Shown here in pieces: positions 12,286-25,613 of a stretch of DNA of 64,000 bases (position 1 is its first letter; each line of letters opens with the position of its first letter). The DNA is from Juglans regia. Taxonomy: Eukaryota > Streptophyta > Magnoliopsida > Fagales > Juglandaceae. The notes below the pieces were generated by a model, which was not told the origin of the DNA, searched no databases, and saw only the letters and a program-made list of their open reading frames with translations. Both the position numbers and the translations under genes were made by a program. The stretch is taken from NCBI RefSeq assembly GCF_001411555.2, contig NC_049910.1, positions 30,041,150-30,105,149 of the forward strand, read 5' to 3'.

Positions 12286-12961
12286 TAAGTGGTAATCTGT
12301 ATATTCAGGTAATTGTTCTAATTAATATGGTATTTTTATTAAAAGCTTCTGGGGACTTTTATTTTATTAAACATGTTATGAAATGTTACTGCTTATAAAA
12401 GTTATTTGCATTGCATAATAAATGGTTGAACATCTCATGGCAAATTAGTATCTAATGAAATGTGTGACTTGAGCCTATAAGAAAATAATAGTTTCGTAGC
12501 GTGGACTTTTACGTTTGTCGTCATCACATATTCATAGAAAATATTTTCTTTGAAAACTTTATCTGATTTATGGTACGGTTATATTTACATGAAAAATATG
12601 TATTACATTTTATTATGGAATTAATCACATGATACGATATATGATTTTTATGTTAGTATGGCACCAATAATATGTTATCTTGGGGAGGATAACTAAACCA
12701 AAAGGGGACTTTGAGAAGGAATAGACCTGCACAATAAGAAATGTATGGGGAGTATAATTACACTTAATTACCTTGGAAATGTGTAAATAGGAAGGATAAC
12801 TGCACCAAAGAACATTGAGAAGGTGTAGATCCCAAATGGAGAGGAGTTTATAGGATGATAGCTACCCTTGAAATGTGTAGTTCCCTTTGTGGAGGAATTT
12901 TTGGAAAGTGCTTCTTTGCATGGCACAATATTTTCAATTTATGTTCAATACTACGATATCA

Positions 12962-13003
<42 letters not shown>

Positions 13004-13381
13004 GCTTTAAGGCATGATTTAATAACTAAGTTTCATATGTTACACTCAAGGTAATCGGTCCTACTTACCGAATTGTGGACTTACCTTACCCTCATAAAAC
13101 TTTTTATTTTACAGATATTAAAGAGGAGCATGCAAAGAAGGAAGCTTAGAGGACACATGGGAGGGCTAGAATGAGAGCTATAAATAAGCACATCTACGGA
13201 ATAGTCTAAGTTTTATTTTCCTTGAAATTTTATCAAAGAACAATCTGAGTTAGTTTGATGTTTTGAACTCTATTTATTATATATGGAGGTTTTTGTTTAT
13301 TTTCCCATTTTTATGATTTAAATTACAATTATTATGTCAATAGATTCACCTCCAACTTTAAGAAAAAATTGAGGCGTGACA
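12286..13381 (+). mobile_element. Right piece of split LTR, ends before a PBS
   Basis: The stretch runs from the right-hand target duplication of the solo LTR to GAGGCGTGACA and ends with CA. The next bases resemble a tRNA-Met primer binding site. It probably continues the LTR that begins at 9392. It contains a CT microsatellite and no coding region. Confidence 0.55.
12965..13002. repeat. (CT)n microsatellite, 19 units
   Basis: A pure CT dinucleotide run of about 38 bp inside the split LTR. It is likely to be length-polymorphic. Confidence 0.95.
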
Positions 13382-13383
13382 GT

Positions 13384-13395
13384 TGATACGAGAGC
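13384..13395 (+). other. Degenerate primer binding site (tRNA-iMet type)
   Basis: TGATACGAGAGC matches the plant initiator tRNA-Met primer site TGGTATCAGAGC at nine of twelve positions. It starts two bases after an LTR-like end. Its position and spacing support a plus-strand LTR element whose internal region begins here. Confidence 0.55.
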
Positions 13396-14188
13396 CAAGG
13401 CTTTAAAGGTTCTGCAGATTCTAGGATTGGACAGAGTAAGAGGCTGACTGATTATTGATGATTGCCTAGTTAATTTGTCTACCTAATTATTTTTGTTTTA
13501 AATGTACTTGTAGAAAAGAAGAGGTGTTTTAGTTTTGAATGGTTACCTTGATTTTTAGGATGAGTTCTCATTATAATCCCTTCAATTTCAATGATACATT
13601 CAATGGAGAGACTCTGGCTGGACCGAGTTCCAATGGCTCCGTAGTAATACAAGAACTAATACACAATGAGCTATGGAAGAAATTGCACGTAACTCCACGA
13701 TTCAAATGGACATGTAGTGAATGAGGGATGCACTATATAACAATATAACCAAGGAAGCAAAAAGTTTGTGAATCTCAAGGACTCTCTTCCTAACAAGGAA
13801 TGTCTTCTTTCTTATTGCGTGGTTTAGGGTACTACCACAGTGTATGGGGTATATATACTTTTGGGTGGAAATGTAGTAACTGCAAGTTATACTTAAACAA
13901 TTCTCTTAGAATATAGCTACTTTTTAACCCCATTAGCTATGCACGAAACACACTATTGCCATATCTATATTTGCATAACCTATTAGCTAAGCATCAAACA
14001 CACTGTTGACGTGGAAACCTGTACATCAAGTTACATAAAAAATATACTTTGTTTGTTTTTGTTTTTTTTTTTTTTTTTTATGAGTATAATGTCTCATAGT
14101 AAATAGTACTTTACACAAAACCTGTAAGTAACACAATTCTTGCACATTTGCCCTAAATGTTAAGACTTGATGTTACTACTTTGGGAGT
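13396..14188 (+). other. Truncated internal region of an LTR element
   Basis: This follows the degenerate primer binding site and stops where another LTR begins. A 61-codon open frame at 13539-13724 lies where gag would start but shows no gag motif. There is no pol sequence. Confidence 0.4.
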
Positions 14189-14415
14189 TGTTGGATATAA
14201 AACGAACTTCTATCCAACCCATTAAAAGCACATTTCTAGGAATAAAAGGAAGATATAAGATATATAAGAAAGAAACAAAATAAAAAAGGTGAAAGCGGTA
14301 TAAGGCAAGTAGGTCTCAGCTATTCCAAAGAAGGAAAGAGACCTTTATAAAAGGAGGAAATCTCTCTACATATACATATATATATATATATATAAATATA
14401 CAACTCGTGGGACTC
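14189..14415 (+). mobile_element. Left part of 5' LTR of a split non-autonomous element
   Basis: The stretch begins TGTTGGATAT and aligns along its length with the LTR at 26325-26665. Shared blocks include ACATAAGGCAAGTAGG-like sequence, AAAGAAGGAAGAGACCT-like sequence, AGGAAATCTCT and CAACTCGTGGGACTCT. The alignment breaks after GGGACTC and resumes at about 23304, so about 8.9 kb was inserted here. The possible 5-bp duplication is GACTC on the left and AACTC on the right, with one mismatch. Confidence 0.75.
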
Positions 14416-17167
14416 TGTGGTGCCTCGCTCCTCATGAAGGTCTAGACAAGGTGAAGTACACGTGTAAGATGTTTATTTATGAAAACGCATAGAAAATCTA
14501 AGTAGAATAAGTTGTGACAATAACGTTAACTCTTACAACTAGAATGCTCAACTTCACAACAAAACAAGACTTCTCGCCCTTCATTAAATTCTAAACTATT
14601 ACATCATTCAAAAGTACATAAGTCTAGTCGCCATAAGGTGGCAAACAGTCACCCAACTTAATATTATACATTTTAATGGAAGGCACTAGGTAGCTACGGT
14701 AGGAACTGGTAATAAGGCGGGTACTAGTCTTCGTACTCAGGACTCAGGCGGGTTTTACTCTTCTTCCTCAGGCGTCATGTCGGGGTCTGAACCTGCTTCA
14801 AAATCTATGGTCCTAAGAATGAAACTATAGGTAGGTTAGGAGGCTATGACAAGACTACTAATGAGAGATGATACTACCGAAGATGCTATGAACACTTTCC
14901 ATAAAAAGACTGGCCAAACACGTATATGCATGGCGAGAAATTACCATCACTCTTACAGCTACGTGCATCCTCAAACATGGGGATGAATCAGTCTCTTAGT
15001 TAACACATGTAGATACATAGGCACAAGGAGGAATCACCCTTTGGGGTCATTGCTCTTTTTATGCAAAATACATAAACACATTAGTAATAGTATAATGAGG
15101 AATAGTTCATCCTCAATAAAAGTATAAAACCTGTAAAAACTAGTATTCAGCCCTTTTCTACCCAATAACATTTCTCCACCACACAGATGCTTATCACATA
15201 GATATTCGCCACACAGACATATATTTGCTACATAGGTAGATGTTCGCTACACGGGAGAAGTAGACTTCTCACACAAAGATACTTGTTGCACCGGGGTTGC
15301 TTCTACACGGCCAAACAACTTGAGGACACCTCCACGTGATACGTCGAGGGATCCCACATCCCGACTATCAGGTGAGACCAAACATGACACAATTCCACCC
15401 CAATCTCCACTAGGCATTCTCCTTCTCGTGTGAAACACGTGAGAACGTTTCACGGAATGGTACAGGGAACTCTCCATCCCGTCCCATGAATCTATCGTCC
15501 CATGAATATAGAATCATGATACCAGCTTCTCACATAGAGATAGACATTCTCACACAGAGATAATGGGTTCCCACATAGAGATTTAGAGTCAAGTATTGAA
15601 ATCAGTTAAAACATTTAAACCTTCAAAACATAAAAAATCAGTGCATAAATGTAGATATAAATATAATGATTGAAATATTTATTCATGCTTGTAGAATGGG
15701 AAAGAGAAGTTATAGAGATATGCAATGCCTCTTACTCACAACATTCATCCCACATTACCCGGCACTGTCTTAGAAGTTAACCTACCTTCATATGTCGAAA
15801 GTTCTTTCGTTGCTTCTCTACTCATTGCTTTCCAAAGCAGTTGACTCGATGAGCTCTTTGGTAAATGAAGTCTCAAAAGTGAGATCTTGTCCCACATCTA
15901 GGTTCTTTAAATAGGGTGGGGTTGTCAAATGTCGTTTCTGACACATCTCTGACTCCATATATGCGATAAGGATTTTTGTGATACCCCAATCCCCACTTGG
16001 GACTATACGAAGACTGAGGTATCGGGATATATAACTCAAAATCACATACCCCTCGTTCTTTCGTGACACTTAACTTGCATTGCACTAGCATGTTTCTAGC
16101 AATATGCAATAATCGCAGTGGGAAAAAGTTCATTTCTAATAAGATTTGAGCAATTTAATATGGTACCAAATAAAAAATCTATATATCTCAAAATATTTTT
16201 CCAAAAGATCTCCCAATACAAAATAAGGGTTTTAAACCACAAACCCCTTTGTCAAAAGTATCATTATAATGTATCAAAACATAACAATTTATGTCATTCC
16301 ACTTTCCATGCGGACTCGTCCTTTGGGGTTAGAATCTTCTGGATTTCTTTTACTCACTCCAGTAATCCAGTGATGAGGATTACTACTTCTTCAAGACCAT
16401 CCACCCTAGTGAGCCGGGAACTAGATGTCATCCCGCTCGTGTCCCTCTTAGGGGTCTCATCCCTAAGTTCCTCATTCTTCCATGAGGAATCATTTCGTTG
16501 GCGTTTCCTCATCGCTATCTATCAACCCTATCATAGCTTCTACCATTTTAGAGAGAATGGTAGTGGAAACTACTAGGATGAGATTTCAAGAAGTCTCGAT
16601 AAATTAAACCAAAAATATACACAGAGATAACAGAAGTATGTATAAGGTAAACCATGAGTTTGAATGCCTGAGCATGAACATGTACTTCAACAAAAAAACA
16701 TATTTTTGTCCCATATACAATCTTCTTTGAAAATCACTGATTTTGTAACCATGTATCAATGTAACAAAGTATACGTGTAACAAAATATCATTTTTCCATT
16801 TCTTATAAAGACTTTAACAACTTATTTTATATAAAAATGTGGTGGACACCTCACGGCTACCTCTAGGAACTGTGGGCTCTCTGCTAGTTACTGCATCACA
16901 TTGTCAACCCTTTTGACCGAGTGTGAGTACGTCAGAATCCATATGATACATTAGTTCGCAATTCACCTTCACCGCATTTTTCAATGTGTTTCACCCACTA
17001 GCATTAGGTGTGACTATTTCGCCCCGAAATCCTTTAAAAAGAACCCATTCGAAATCCGTTGATTGTTCTTCGTCAACCTAGGGATTACCACTCCAATTTA
17101 AACATTCCAGAATGGACAGAGGAGTTTCACCAGGATATTTCCCCCTTCTAACATTCAGGTCGTGACA
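14416..17167 (-). mobile_element. LTR-like remnant, minus orientation
   Basis: Read on the minus strand, this starts TGTCACGACCTG at 17167 and ends GCACCACA at 14416, as a 2.75-kb TG...CA long terminal repeat would. It is non-coding; open frames such as 15873-16133 show no domains. A partner LTR is not recognisable at the right end of the same insertion, so its limits are uncertain. Confidence 0.4.
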
Positions 17168-18748
17168 AAAGCTAATTTTTTAATGCACAACTTGAAAACA
17201 TGTGACATATGACCATGTAACTTTCATGCAACAATGTCATGCACTTATATCATCTACCAAAAGTGCATCTTGTGTATAGCTTTAAAGAATTATAACATGC
17301 TGAGACATATACTTGTGTATAACATATGAAAGCTCAACAAGCATATACAATTTCATAAAACCCAAACATGTCATTTGAACCAACAATTTAACAAGCAACA
17401 GTTGATCATAACATGCACGTATACGATACAAATCATAGATATAACAAAAAGAAATTTCATAATCTAATTTGAACAACCAAAATGTAGAATTTACACATAC
17501 ATAAATACATTATCCAAGAGTAAGTTAGAGACTAACTTACAAAGCTTCAAAAGTATTTTTTTGACAATCAAGCAAGCTGAAAGTGTATGTTTCAATAATT
17601 AGACTATCGAAAGCAACAATGCTTCAAACCAAACATGTGTTTCATGCTCTAGGGCTTTGGCTTCTTAACCCTAATCAGTTCTAGGGTTTCTTTTATCGCT
17701 TCATTGCTCTTTCCTTGCCTTAAGCCACATGGACTCATGCCTTGAGGAAACCCTAGGCCGATTGGTATTAGCACTCCCCTTACTTGGCAAAAACTATAGT
17801 GGTTCAGTGCTAGTTGGTCCTTGTAACCCTAATGGTCGTTTGTGTGCATTGTATGAAAAGAGCATACTCGTGTGTATATAACAACCCTATGGCTGAAAGT
17901 TTCTTGAAGATTTGCAAGGATTTCTAACTTGTGGTTTATTAGGAGAAAAGCCTTCATGGAAACCCTAATGGTGGCTGAATGTGACCTAACTCTACAAGGG
18001 CTCCTTCCTTTCCATTTTGCCATTGATGATTTGGGTTCTTTGAGAGGAAAATTTATAGACAACCCATACTTAATAAGATTAAGCACGGTTGCCTTCTTAT
18101 GGTCGAGCCAAGTACTCCATTAATCTCGTGAGATTCACAATAAATCTATAACACACATCCCTCAACTCTCTTAAGCTGAAACTCTTCAACCCAAAAACCC
18201 TTTGCGAGTGCTTGTGTGTTCATGAGAAGAGAATGAGATAGAAGCTTGAAAGTGCTCACCGTACAAACTTCCCAAACGTGATGTGCTTGGTTTCCTTCCT
18301 ATGTTTGTGCGAAGAAAGTGTTTGGATGGAAGGAAAATGGTGTTTAGTTTTCTTTTAGAATGGGAGAGATAGAGAGGAGAAGAATGAATGAAATCTGAAA
18401 ATGAAACAAATGACCTTTGATCTTCCTCTATCATGTTTAGGGGCATTAGTCATTAATGCCTTCTATTTATACCCTTTGTCCCCCACTTATTCTCTCTCCT
18501 ATCATTCCTATTTATAGAAATATAAAAAGTCTTTAGAAGTTCCTTGCATGGGCGCCAAGTGACCCTTTCTTCTTGCCCTAGGCGAAACATCTTCCTCTTC
18601 CCTTTCCCCTTCATCATTGTGCTCTTTGGGAACTTAAGGGACTCCTTTGCATGGAAGACATGTGGCGCTTCCTTTAGGGTGACAGAAACTTTATGCCTCT
18701 TTCATTCATTTTTTTGCCTAGATGCAATGAATCTATGGAGAAATGAAA
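17168..18748. other. Non-coding retroelement remnant
   Basis: No gene motif is seen. The stretch probably belongs to the minus-strand LTR sequence whose outer end lies at 22578 and which solo LTR copy B interrupts. Short frames such as 17829-18086 are not supported. Confidence 0.4.
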
Positions 18749-20709
18749 TATAACGCCCCGATCCCGAAGGTTCGGAGAGTTAGCTCTTAATACTTAAAAT
18801 TTACTTAAATAACACAACTATAAAATCCAGAAAATCTCATAAAATATTAATCCATTTAATCAATGCAAAAATCTAAGTTCCTCCGTGGTGACAATAAAGA
18901 AATTCCCAATAACATAAATTAGAAATTCTTCAAAAACTCGAAAACATCATCAACTTATCAAATCAAATACCCGAAAAATAAATCAGTTTACTAACTACGA
19001 CTCTCAAATAAGCATTTGTACCCTCAGGCACTTACTCCACTATGATCATCACACCTTGCTAAACTTTCTACTCTTGTTCTCCAGCTGAACCATCAAAATT
19101 ATCTGAAAAATAATTGGAGATAAGGGGTGAGTTATCAACAACTCAGTAAGCAGAGGATATATACTAGTGTGTAAACATGAGCATTTACAGAGTTCAGAAT
19201 GCAGAACAAAAATATTTTCTTTCAAAATACAGAATCAGAATAATGTTTTCAAAATGCAGTGTCAGAACATGTTATCAAAAATATCAGAACGAAAGTTCAA
19301 AAATATTCATAATCAAAATCCCTTTGGCATAGCATAAACCGAAACATCACATCTTATCTTATCATATTAGAATAAATACCATGTTTAACCCTCGTGGTAG
19401 GGTTGTACAAACCCCGGTGGCTAACCGAGCAGAAACAGAATGTGAATCTTCCCCTTATTCATTCTCGGAGTCCCGAGTGTGCACATAGGAAAGACCACGC
19501 AGAAAACCACTTTGTTTCCAAAGTGAGTGCACCAGAAATAGAAAAGTTGGTACCAACCCGAACAGATGCCACATTTTTCCACCCGTGGTAAGGTCAGAAT
19601 GGAACAGAAACAGAATGTTATGCCAGAGGTTTTCAGAAATCACATCAGATCATATCAGAGTACAGAAAATCTTCAGCACAGAACAAAATCATAACACAAC
19701 ATAATTTATGCACAAAATTTCATATTCGCTCTCTTTTTCAAAGTTCAGAAACAGAATGTCAAAAATAAGCTCATTTCTACACCAGTCATGACAGAAAATA
19801 ATTTCTTCTTAAACAGAATCTCATGAGTAATTCAAAACAAATAATTGAGGTAGTTCAAATTTCTTTTCAAACTCAAATATGTATATTTTCCAAAAATAAC
19901 CTCAGCTCATTTTATTTTAATGCAAAGTCTAGTATAAGAAACCTGCTTACTTGGATTTCTTAGCTTTTTAGAATTTTTCTCAAAATGTCGAACAATAATT
20001 AATCGTCACCTATAAATAATCACATAATTCTCGTAAATTTTCAATTAATCTCATACTTCGATATTCAATTCTACGCTTCTAAAATAACCTATTAAATTCC
20101 TCAAAACCTAAAATTTCAAATTATCACTTTCTAAACTCATCTTTGTTGATTTAATAACTATGACAAAAACATTTAAAAGTCAGACCTATTTATTATTGAA
20201 AACCAACTATAAAGCTTAATACTGGATAATATAATTATCCCAAAATATTTTAAAATAAAACACAACTATTTTTAAATAAACTAAATCATATCTAAAATTT
20301 TAAAATAACATTACACCAATATTGTTTACTTTTAAAATAAATCTTTACTAAATAACATATTAAAATAATTTTTTGTAATCATAATTAATTAACAGTTTAT
20401 TAACAGAATATAAAATTTTTAAAACACCTTAGCATAACTTGCAGCTCAAAGGGTAAAAAAGTAATTAACAATGTTAGTGTAAAATATACTTAGAAGTTAG
20501 AACCAAGTAATATACTTACGTAAACCAAAATTATTTGAAGGAAAACAGAGGCTATGTAGGCGATGAAGGTTCACCGTGACTGAAGTAGGTCGTGGCGGGG
20601 CAGGCCGGAGGGACTAAGCTGGCGCGTCAGAAGAGAGGGAGTGCGACGAAGACTCCGTCAAGCTGGGCTGCGCACGAGCGAACGAGTGAGAGTAGTGAGC
20701 GAGAGAGAG

Positions 20710-20767
<58 letters not shown>

Positions 20768-21944
20768 GAAACTCACCGTGATGCAGCGAGGTGCGCGACG
20801 GTCTTAGGCTGGGCGTCGACCAGGGCAGTGTTCGAATGTGAAGGCTCGACCTCCGGCGTCCTCTGATGGCAGTGGCGTCGAAGTGGAGGGGGCTAACGAC
20901 GTGGCTCACGGTGGGGATACTTCCCCTGTTTCAGCGTGCAGAAACAAAGCATGCCATGGGTGTTCTTCCTTCAACGGCTGGGCGACGGTGGTTTTCTTTT
21001 CGTGGTGGTGAGGACGGGCTGGAGGGTGGTGCGTTGTTTGCAAGGTGGAGTTGCTGACCGTGAGTTCGGATGACAGGGCATCGGCGTCACGGAGAATCAA
21101 CTCGTGTTGCGCTACGGGCTTGGTCAATGATTGGGTGTTGCACGGCTTGGGGTGGTTCTACGAGACCCAGGCGGAGGAGTGTTTTGCAGTGGCTATCTTA
21201 CTGTGTTGGTGGTTGAGTGGATCATGGCGGCTGCGATGGCTTCATGCGGCATGCAACACGGTGCACATTATGCTGAGTAGGAAGGCAAAGGCTTCCTGTA
21301 GGTTGCCGCGAGTGGATGAGGACCAGGCTGGGCTGCGGTGATGCTGGGATGGTGTGGGTCGTGGCTTGAGGTTGATGAGGTCGCTTGAAAGATGAACATC
21401 CCCAACGCAACAGTTTGTTGCTGCGACTGTGAGGTGTTGGTTCTCGGTGGTGCATTGCTGCGATGACAACTGGTAACTTGCGGAGGAACTACCATGCTTA
21501 TGGCAACAAGGAGAACCTGAGAGGAGCTTGGGACTGAAGGCAGAGGTGGTGCGGCGGCAAGTGAGCCTAGGGTTGAGGATTTTCGATATATAAATATTGA
21601 GGGCTGTACGAAAATTTGAGGTTAACAAAACCTAGAAAGGATGCGAGGAAAGAGGTGTGCATGAGACTAACGGAAAGAGACGTGAGAGAGGTGGGGAGTT
21701 TCTACGTGAGATTTTATATAAGGAAAAGCTAGATAACCCTAGAGAAGAAAATGTGCAAGACGTGAAGACGTGAATGTGGGGTCTGATCTTTGATCTCACG
21801 GCTTGGTGTTTGGGCATGCAAAAATTCAGGCTTTCGAGTTTTAGGCCCAAAGTTTATTTTAAAAAAAAATCAAATAGGCTTTTCACACTTAAAAAAAATT
21901 CATAATTTTTTGAAAACAACTTCGCACTGGGCCCGGGTGTTACA
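18749..21944 (-). mobile_element. Solo LTR (copy B), same family, inverted, 3.2 kb
   Basis: Read on the minus strand, it starts TGTAACACCCGGGCCC at 21944 and ends GGGATCGGGGCGTTATA at 18749. It is flanked by a perfect 5-bp target duplication, TGAAA, at 18744-18748 and 21945-21949. Internal landmarks match copy A in the opposite orientation. These include GGGGTGAGTTATCAACAACTC near 19125, the AGTTAGCTCTT end block and a GA run matching copy A's CT run. The final CA has decayed to TA. No gag or pol sequence is present. The GC-rich part at 20580-21560 corresponds to the 5' half of the LTR and contains only chance open frames. Confidence 0.82.
20713..20764. repeat. (GA)n microsatellite, about 26 units
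   Basis: A nearly pure GA run inside solo LTR copy B. The corresponding run in copy A, at about 10019-10036, is shorter. Confidence 0.95.
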
Positions 21945-21949
21945 TGAAA

Positions 21950-23303
21950 TGCATGGTTACCAAATGGCATGAGGTAGGCGTGTGGCTCTTGCCAAGCCCG
22001 AAATCCCTTTTGTCTGCCAAAGATCCTTCTAGAAGCCATCATAAGTGGCGTGTGGCTCTTCCCAAAACCGATCCCCCTCTTCACATTCCTCATCATTACT
22101 TATCCTAGAAACCTTAAAGCCCTATGCATGTGTGACAAGTGGCTATGTGAAAGTTGGCTTCCAAGGGGTTGGTCTGTACTCTAGTAAACCGAACCCTAAG
22201 CCCTTCTTCTTTCATGTGACTTCTTCTAGAAGCCTTCTTGCATGCTTGCCAAGTGGCACATCCCCTTGTAAACCAAATCTCTCATCCCTATGGATATAAT
22301 GATTACATCTTAAGGAAACTCAAGGGCCATCTATCCAAGTGGCACCTCTCACTTATGCCCAAACCCTAGTTAGGCTTCCAACCCCTAAATTTCTTTGGGG
22401 CTGAAATGTACTTAAATGTTGGGCCTCTCCTTGGGCTTGGGCACCTATTGCACCAACACAACATAGTCTAAGTCAATCTCAGACTCTTAACCTTCTCAAA
22501 CCATTGGGCTTAAGTACATCTAGGTCAAAACAAAAAAAATGAAAAGTAAAAGGACCTAGATTAGACCGGGTTGTCACAATTTTATTTAATGCTTCTTTGT
22601 CACACTATAGGATGATAAACACAAACTGTTGAGCATGGTTTACACGCTTGGTCCTCTGACTTTTATTGAAAGAGGTTCTTGAGCGTGGCTTGAGTCATAT
22701 TGTTATGTTAGACAATGTGACCCGTAAGCCTTCACCTTTCATTGTAGAACTATTCTAGATGTGATCCTTTAGATGAAATGTGGACTTCTTCGTACATTTT
22801 TTAGCCCTTCCGTGTTATCTTAGAAAGTTTCCATGTTTGGATTGTTCTGACCTTGACGGTTGCTCATCATGGGTGAGTAATCCTATCTAGCAATGGGCAT
22901 GTTACTCTTGTCTCGTCCAAATATACCAGCCTCTTTAACTCCTCGTTCTCACCTTCACAATAGGCAACATTTCTAGATCGCCTACATAGCTAGTATATAC
23001 GTAAAATAAAAAAAATGATTGAATCGGACGAAACTTTAATTCACTTAGCATTGCAAGCTAGCGATCCATTTTAGTTCACTCCTAGCTAAAATTTTTTCAT
23101 TTGCAAATGATCGTGGTTGAGACACTCATCTCCACCTTTCTCTGGGACATATCTGCTAGGCCTTCTACAAGGTTCTTGCTCACCCAGATGTTGGACTAAC
23201 TGCACTCTGTATCTCCCGTTATCACATTCCTTAGACCACTAGAGTATTTCTCACTCAACTCCAAGAATGGTTTGTCCCCTTTCACGCCAAGTGGTTCCTC
23301 ACA
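21950..23303. other. LTR remnants, no gene
   Basis: On the minus strand, TGTGACAACCCGGTC begins at 22578 and looks like an LTR start. The following 22579-23303 stretch is non-coding and ends at the point where the split LTR resumes. The layers cannot be resolved further by eye. Confidence 0.4.
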
Positions 23304-23541
23304 AACTCTCTCTAGAATGAAATTATTTTATTCAACCTCTCCACAATCTTATTTTTGTATTGAGAGCTATGTGAGGCCACGAAAAACTATACAATTATCA
23401 AATGGTAAATCTTATCCCCAAATGACCCGTGAACATTGGCTCTTACGCTGAACTTCGTAAATCTTTCTCTCTCTATATATTTGCATTTTATATGATTTGT
23501 TTATTATTTATTTCGTGGATAAGCATCCAAGTACTGTATCA
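23304..23541 (+). mobile_element. Right part of the split 5' LTR
   Basis: The sequence resumes the alignment to the LTR at 26325-26665 with ACTCTCTCT, CTCTCCACAA and GAGAGCTATGTGAGGC. It runs on to GTACTGTATCA, where the LTR appears to end in CA. Together with 14189-14415 it gives an LTR of about 465 bp. Confidence 0.7.
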
Positions 23542-23979
23542 ACGCCAGAGCCACCGTCATAGGCCATTAGATAGTGTTATTGGGCTCCAATCATGCTAGA
23601 AAAAATCATCAACAGCTTGTCAGTGTCTGCAGAATTGAAAAATTGCCCTCCAATTAAAATGTCACATGAGCCAACAAATGATGATTCAACGCAAAGGAGG
23701 CGTTGCACTGAACTGAGGGTTACAATGGGAGAGGATAAATAAGTTTCAAATCAAGAAGGAAAACACACCAACAACATTTGAGAAGATAAGTCCTTCATCA
23801 CTTTCTCAAAATATGTCATTTTATGGTTTAATGTGTAAAAAGGCCTACCCTAGTAAGCACTGAGCCCTGCCCATGCAAGGCACACAAGGCGCAAGCACTA
23901 AAACTCATCCTGACCCACGATTTTGCAAACACTTGGATCGCTAGAGGTCGGAACATCTCAAGCGAGCAAGACAGCTCAC

Positions 23980-24240
23980 TCAGGAAGAAACCTTGGCGGG
24001 CACTGACCCCACCAAGGCTTGCTCCCTTGGGAAGAAAGCCTAATGGGCATTGACCTTGCAAGCACTCGAAACATCCCGGGCAAGCCAGGAAGAAACCCTC
24101 GTAAGCGCGGACCTTGCCAACACTTTGAAGATCCCTGGGGAGTAATGCAGCTCTCCCAGGAAGAAAGCCTAATGGGCACTAACTCCGCCAGCACTTGAAA
24201 CATCCCGAGCAAGCAATGCAGCTTACTCGAGAAGAAAGCC
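23980..24240 (+). repeat. Degenerate tandem repeat, about 50-70 bp units
   Basis: Five copies of a unit centred on GGAAGAAAGCCTAATGGGCA-like sequence occur near 23981, 24030, 24087, 24158 and 24229. They are spaced 48 to 71 bp apart and share CATCCCGGGCAAGC-like blocks. Confidence 0.75.
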
Positions 24241-24850
24241 TAGCGGGTGAGCACAAGCATGACAAACACCTCACCCTCGAGCACACACTACGAGAAATGA
24301 GCCCGCACATGCAATAAAGCTCAAGCAACCAACAAAGCTTGCCTCGACCAAAAATAGAAAGTCTCAGGCAAACCATGAATTCCACCCGGTCAATAAACAT
24401 AGCTCACTCGATTAATGAGCTTTCGCAAGTAAGGAACACACCCGAGCAAGGTGAGCAATCGAGCTTGCCTGAGTTTTCACGCCCAAAATGAGCCATTTAC
24501 AATTTACTTGTACCAGCAAGTTGAAATACTATCTCCATAAAGTTCATTAGGTTTGTATGAGGCTCTTAAAGGAATGCACAGATGGAAAGTCAATGAGCCG
24601 CTATAAGGGCACCCAGTATGCCCAAGCAACAAAGTAACACCTTGAGCAATAAAGGAACTCACCAAGCAACAACACTCGTCATGAGCAACCAAGCAACTCA
24701 CCGAGAAACAATGATCACCTAAGCAACAGAGGATCGCGCAGAGCAACGACGCTGATCAAACTCGCCGAACAGCCATCTCTCTCGAGAAACAAAGGCACTT
24801 ATCAAGCAACATTGCTCTCTCATGCAATAGAAGGACCATTAAGAGCCATT

Positions 24851-25380
24851 CTCAATTTTCATAATGCTTAAGTATGGCTTGACCTCGTTTTTGGGATTTT
24901 TACTATTCTTGTTCTTTTTGTTGGATTGCGGCAAGGGTTCGAGGCACCCATGTGAGGCTTGAGAGTGGTCATGCCTTGGTGATAATGAAGATCCAACACA
25001 TTCAAGCGAGTGTTATAGGGCAGTCTGTTTTGGTTAAGATAGGGAGCTGTGGTGCCTTAGCGACGCTCAAGGGCGACCTCGCCGTGGTAATCAACCCTAG
25101 TTGAACAAAAAGTTTGGAAACCTAGCCATTAGAATTGAAGCACCAACGGCGAGGTTGCCCTTGAGCATCGCTAAGGCACCTCAGCTCCCTATCTTAACCA
25201 AAACAGACTGCCCTATAACACTCACTTGAACGTGCCGAATCTTCATTATCACCAAGGTATGACCACTCTCAAGCCTCACATGGGTGCCTCGAACCCTTTC
25301 CGCAATCCAACAAAAAGAAAAAGAAGAGGAAAAATTCCAAAAACGAGGTCAAGCCATACTTGAGCACTATGAAAATTGAG
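24851..25380. repeat. Large inverted repeat, 236-bp arms, 59-bp loop
   Basis: The left arm at 24851-25086 and right arm at 25146-25380 are reverse complements, with about 16 mismatches in 235 positions by hand count (about 93% identity). The loop is 25087-25145. A transcript through it would fold into one long hairpin. It lies inside the non-coding internal region of the LTR element at 23542-26324. Confidence 0.92.
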
Positions 25381-25613
25381 ATCTTACCAAACGTCAAGCC
25401 ACTTGGCTCAAGTTTGCAAAGCTCAAACTTGTGGCTTGAATTATTTAGACTTACGATTTTGGCTTTTGGTAAAAAATTCTTAGAGTAGTCAGATCGCCTT
25501 AGAGTCAACCACTCGAGCCCCTCGCAAAACAGGAGACCAAGGTTCACACATGCCTTCACCAAGATAACGGTCGAGGAATCCTCCCGAATGCAAATAGCCA
25601 AGCCTGGTGGGTT

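Noticed and set aside
21242..21628. 128-codon and overlapping frames in GC-rich DNA
   Set aside because: They are chance frames in the GC-rich half of solo LTR copy B, with several overlapping in different frames and none with a motif.
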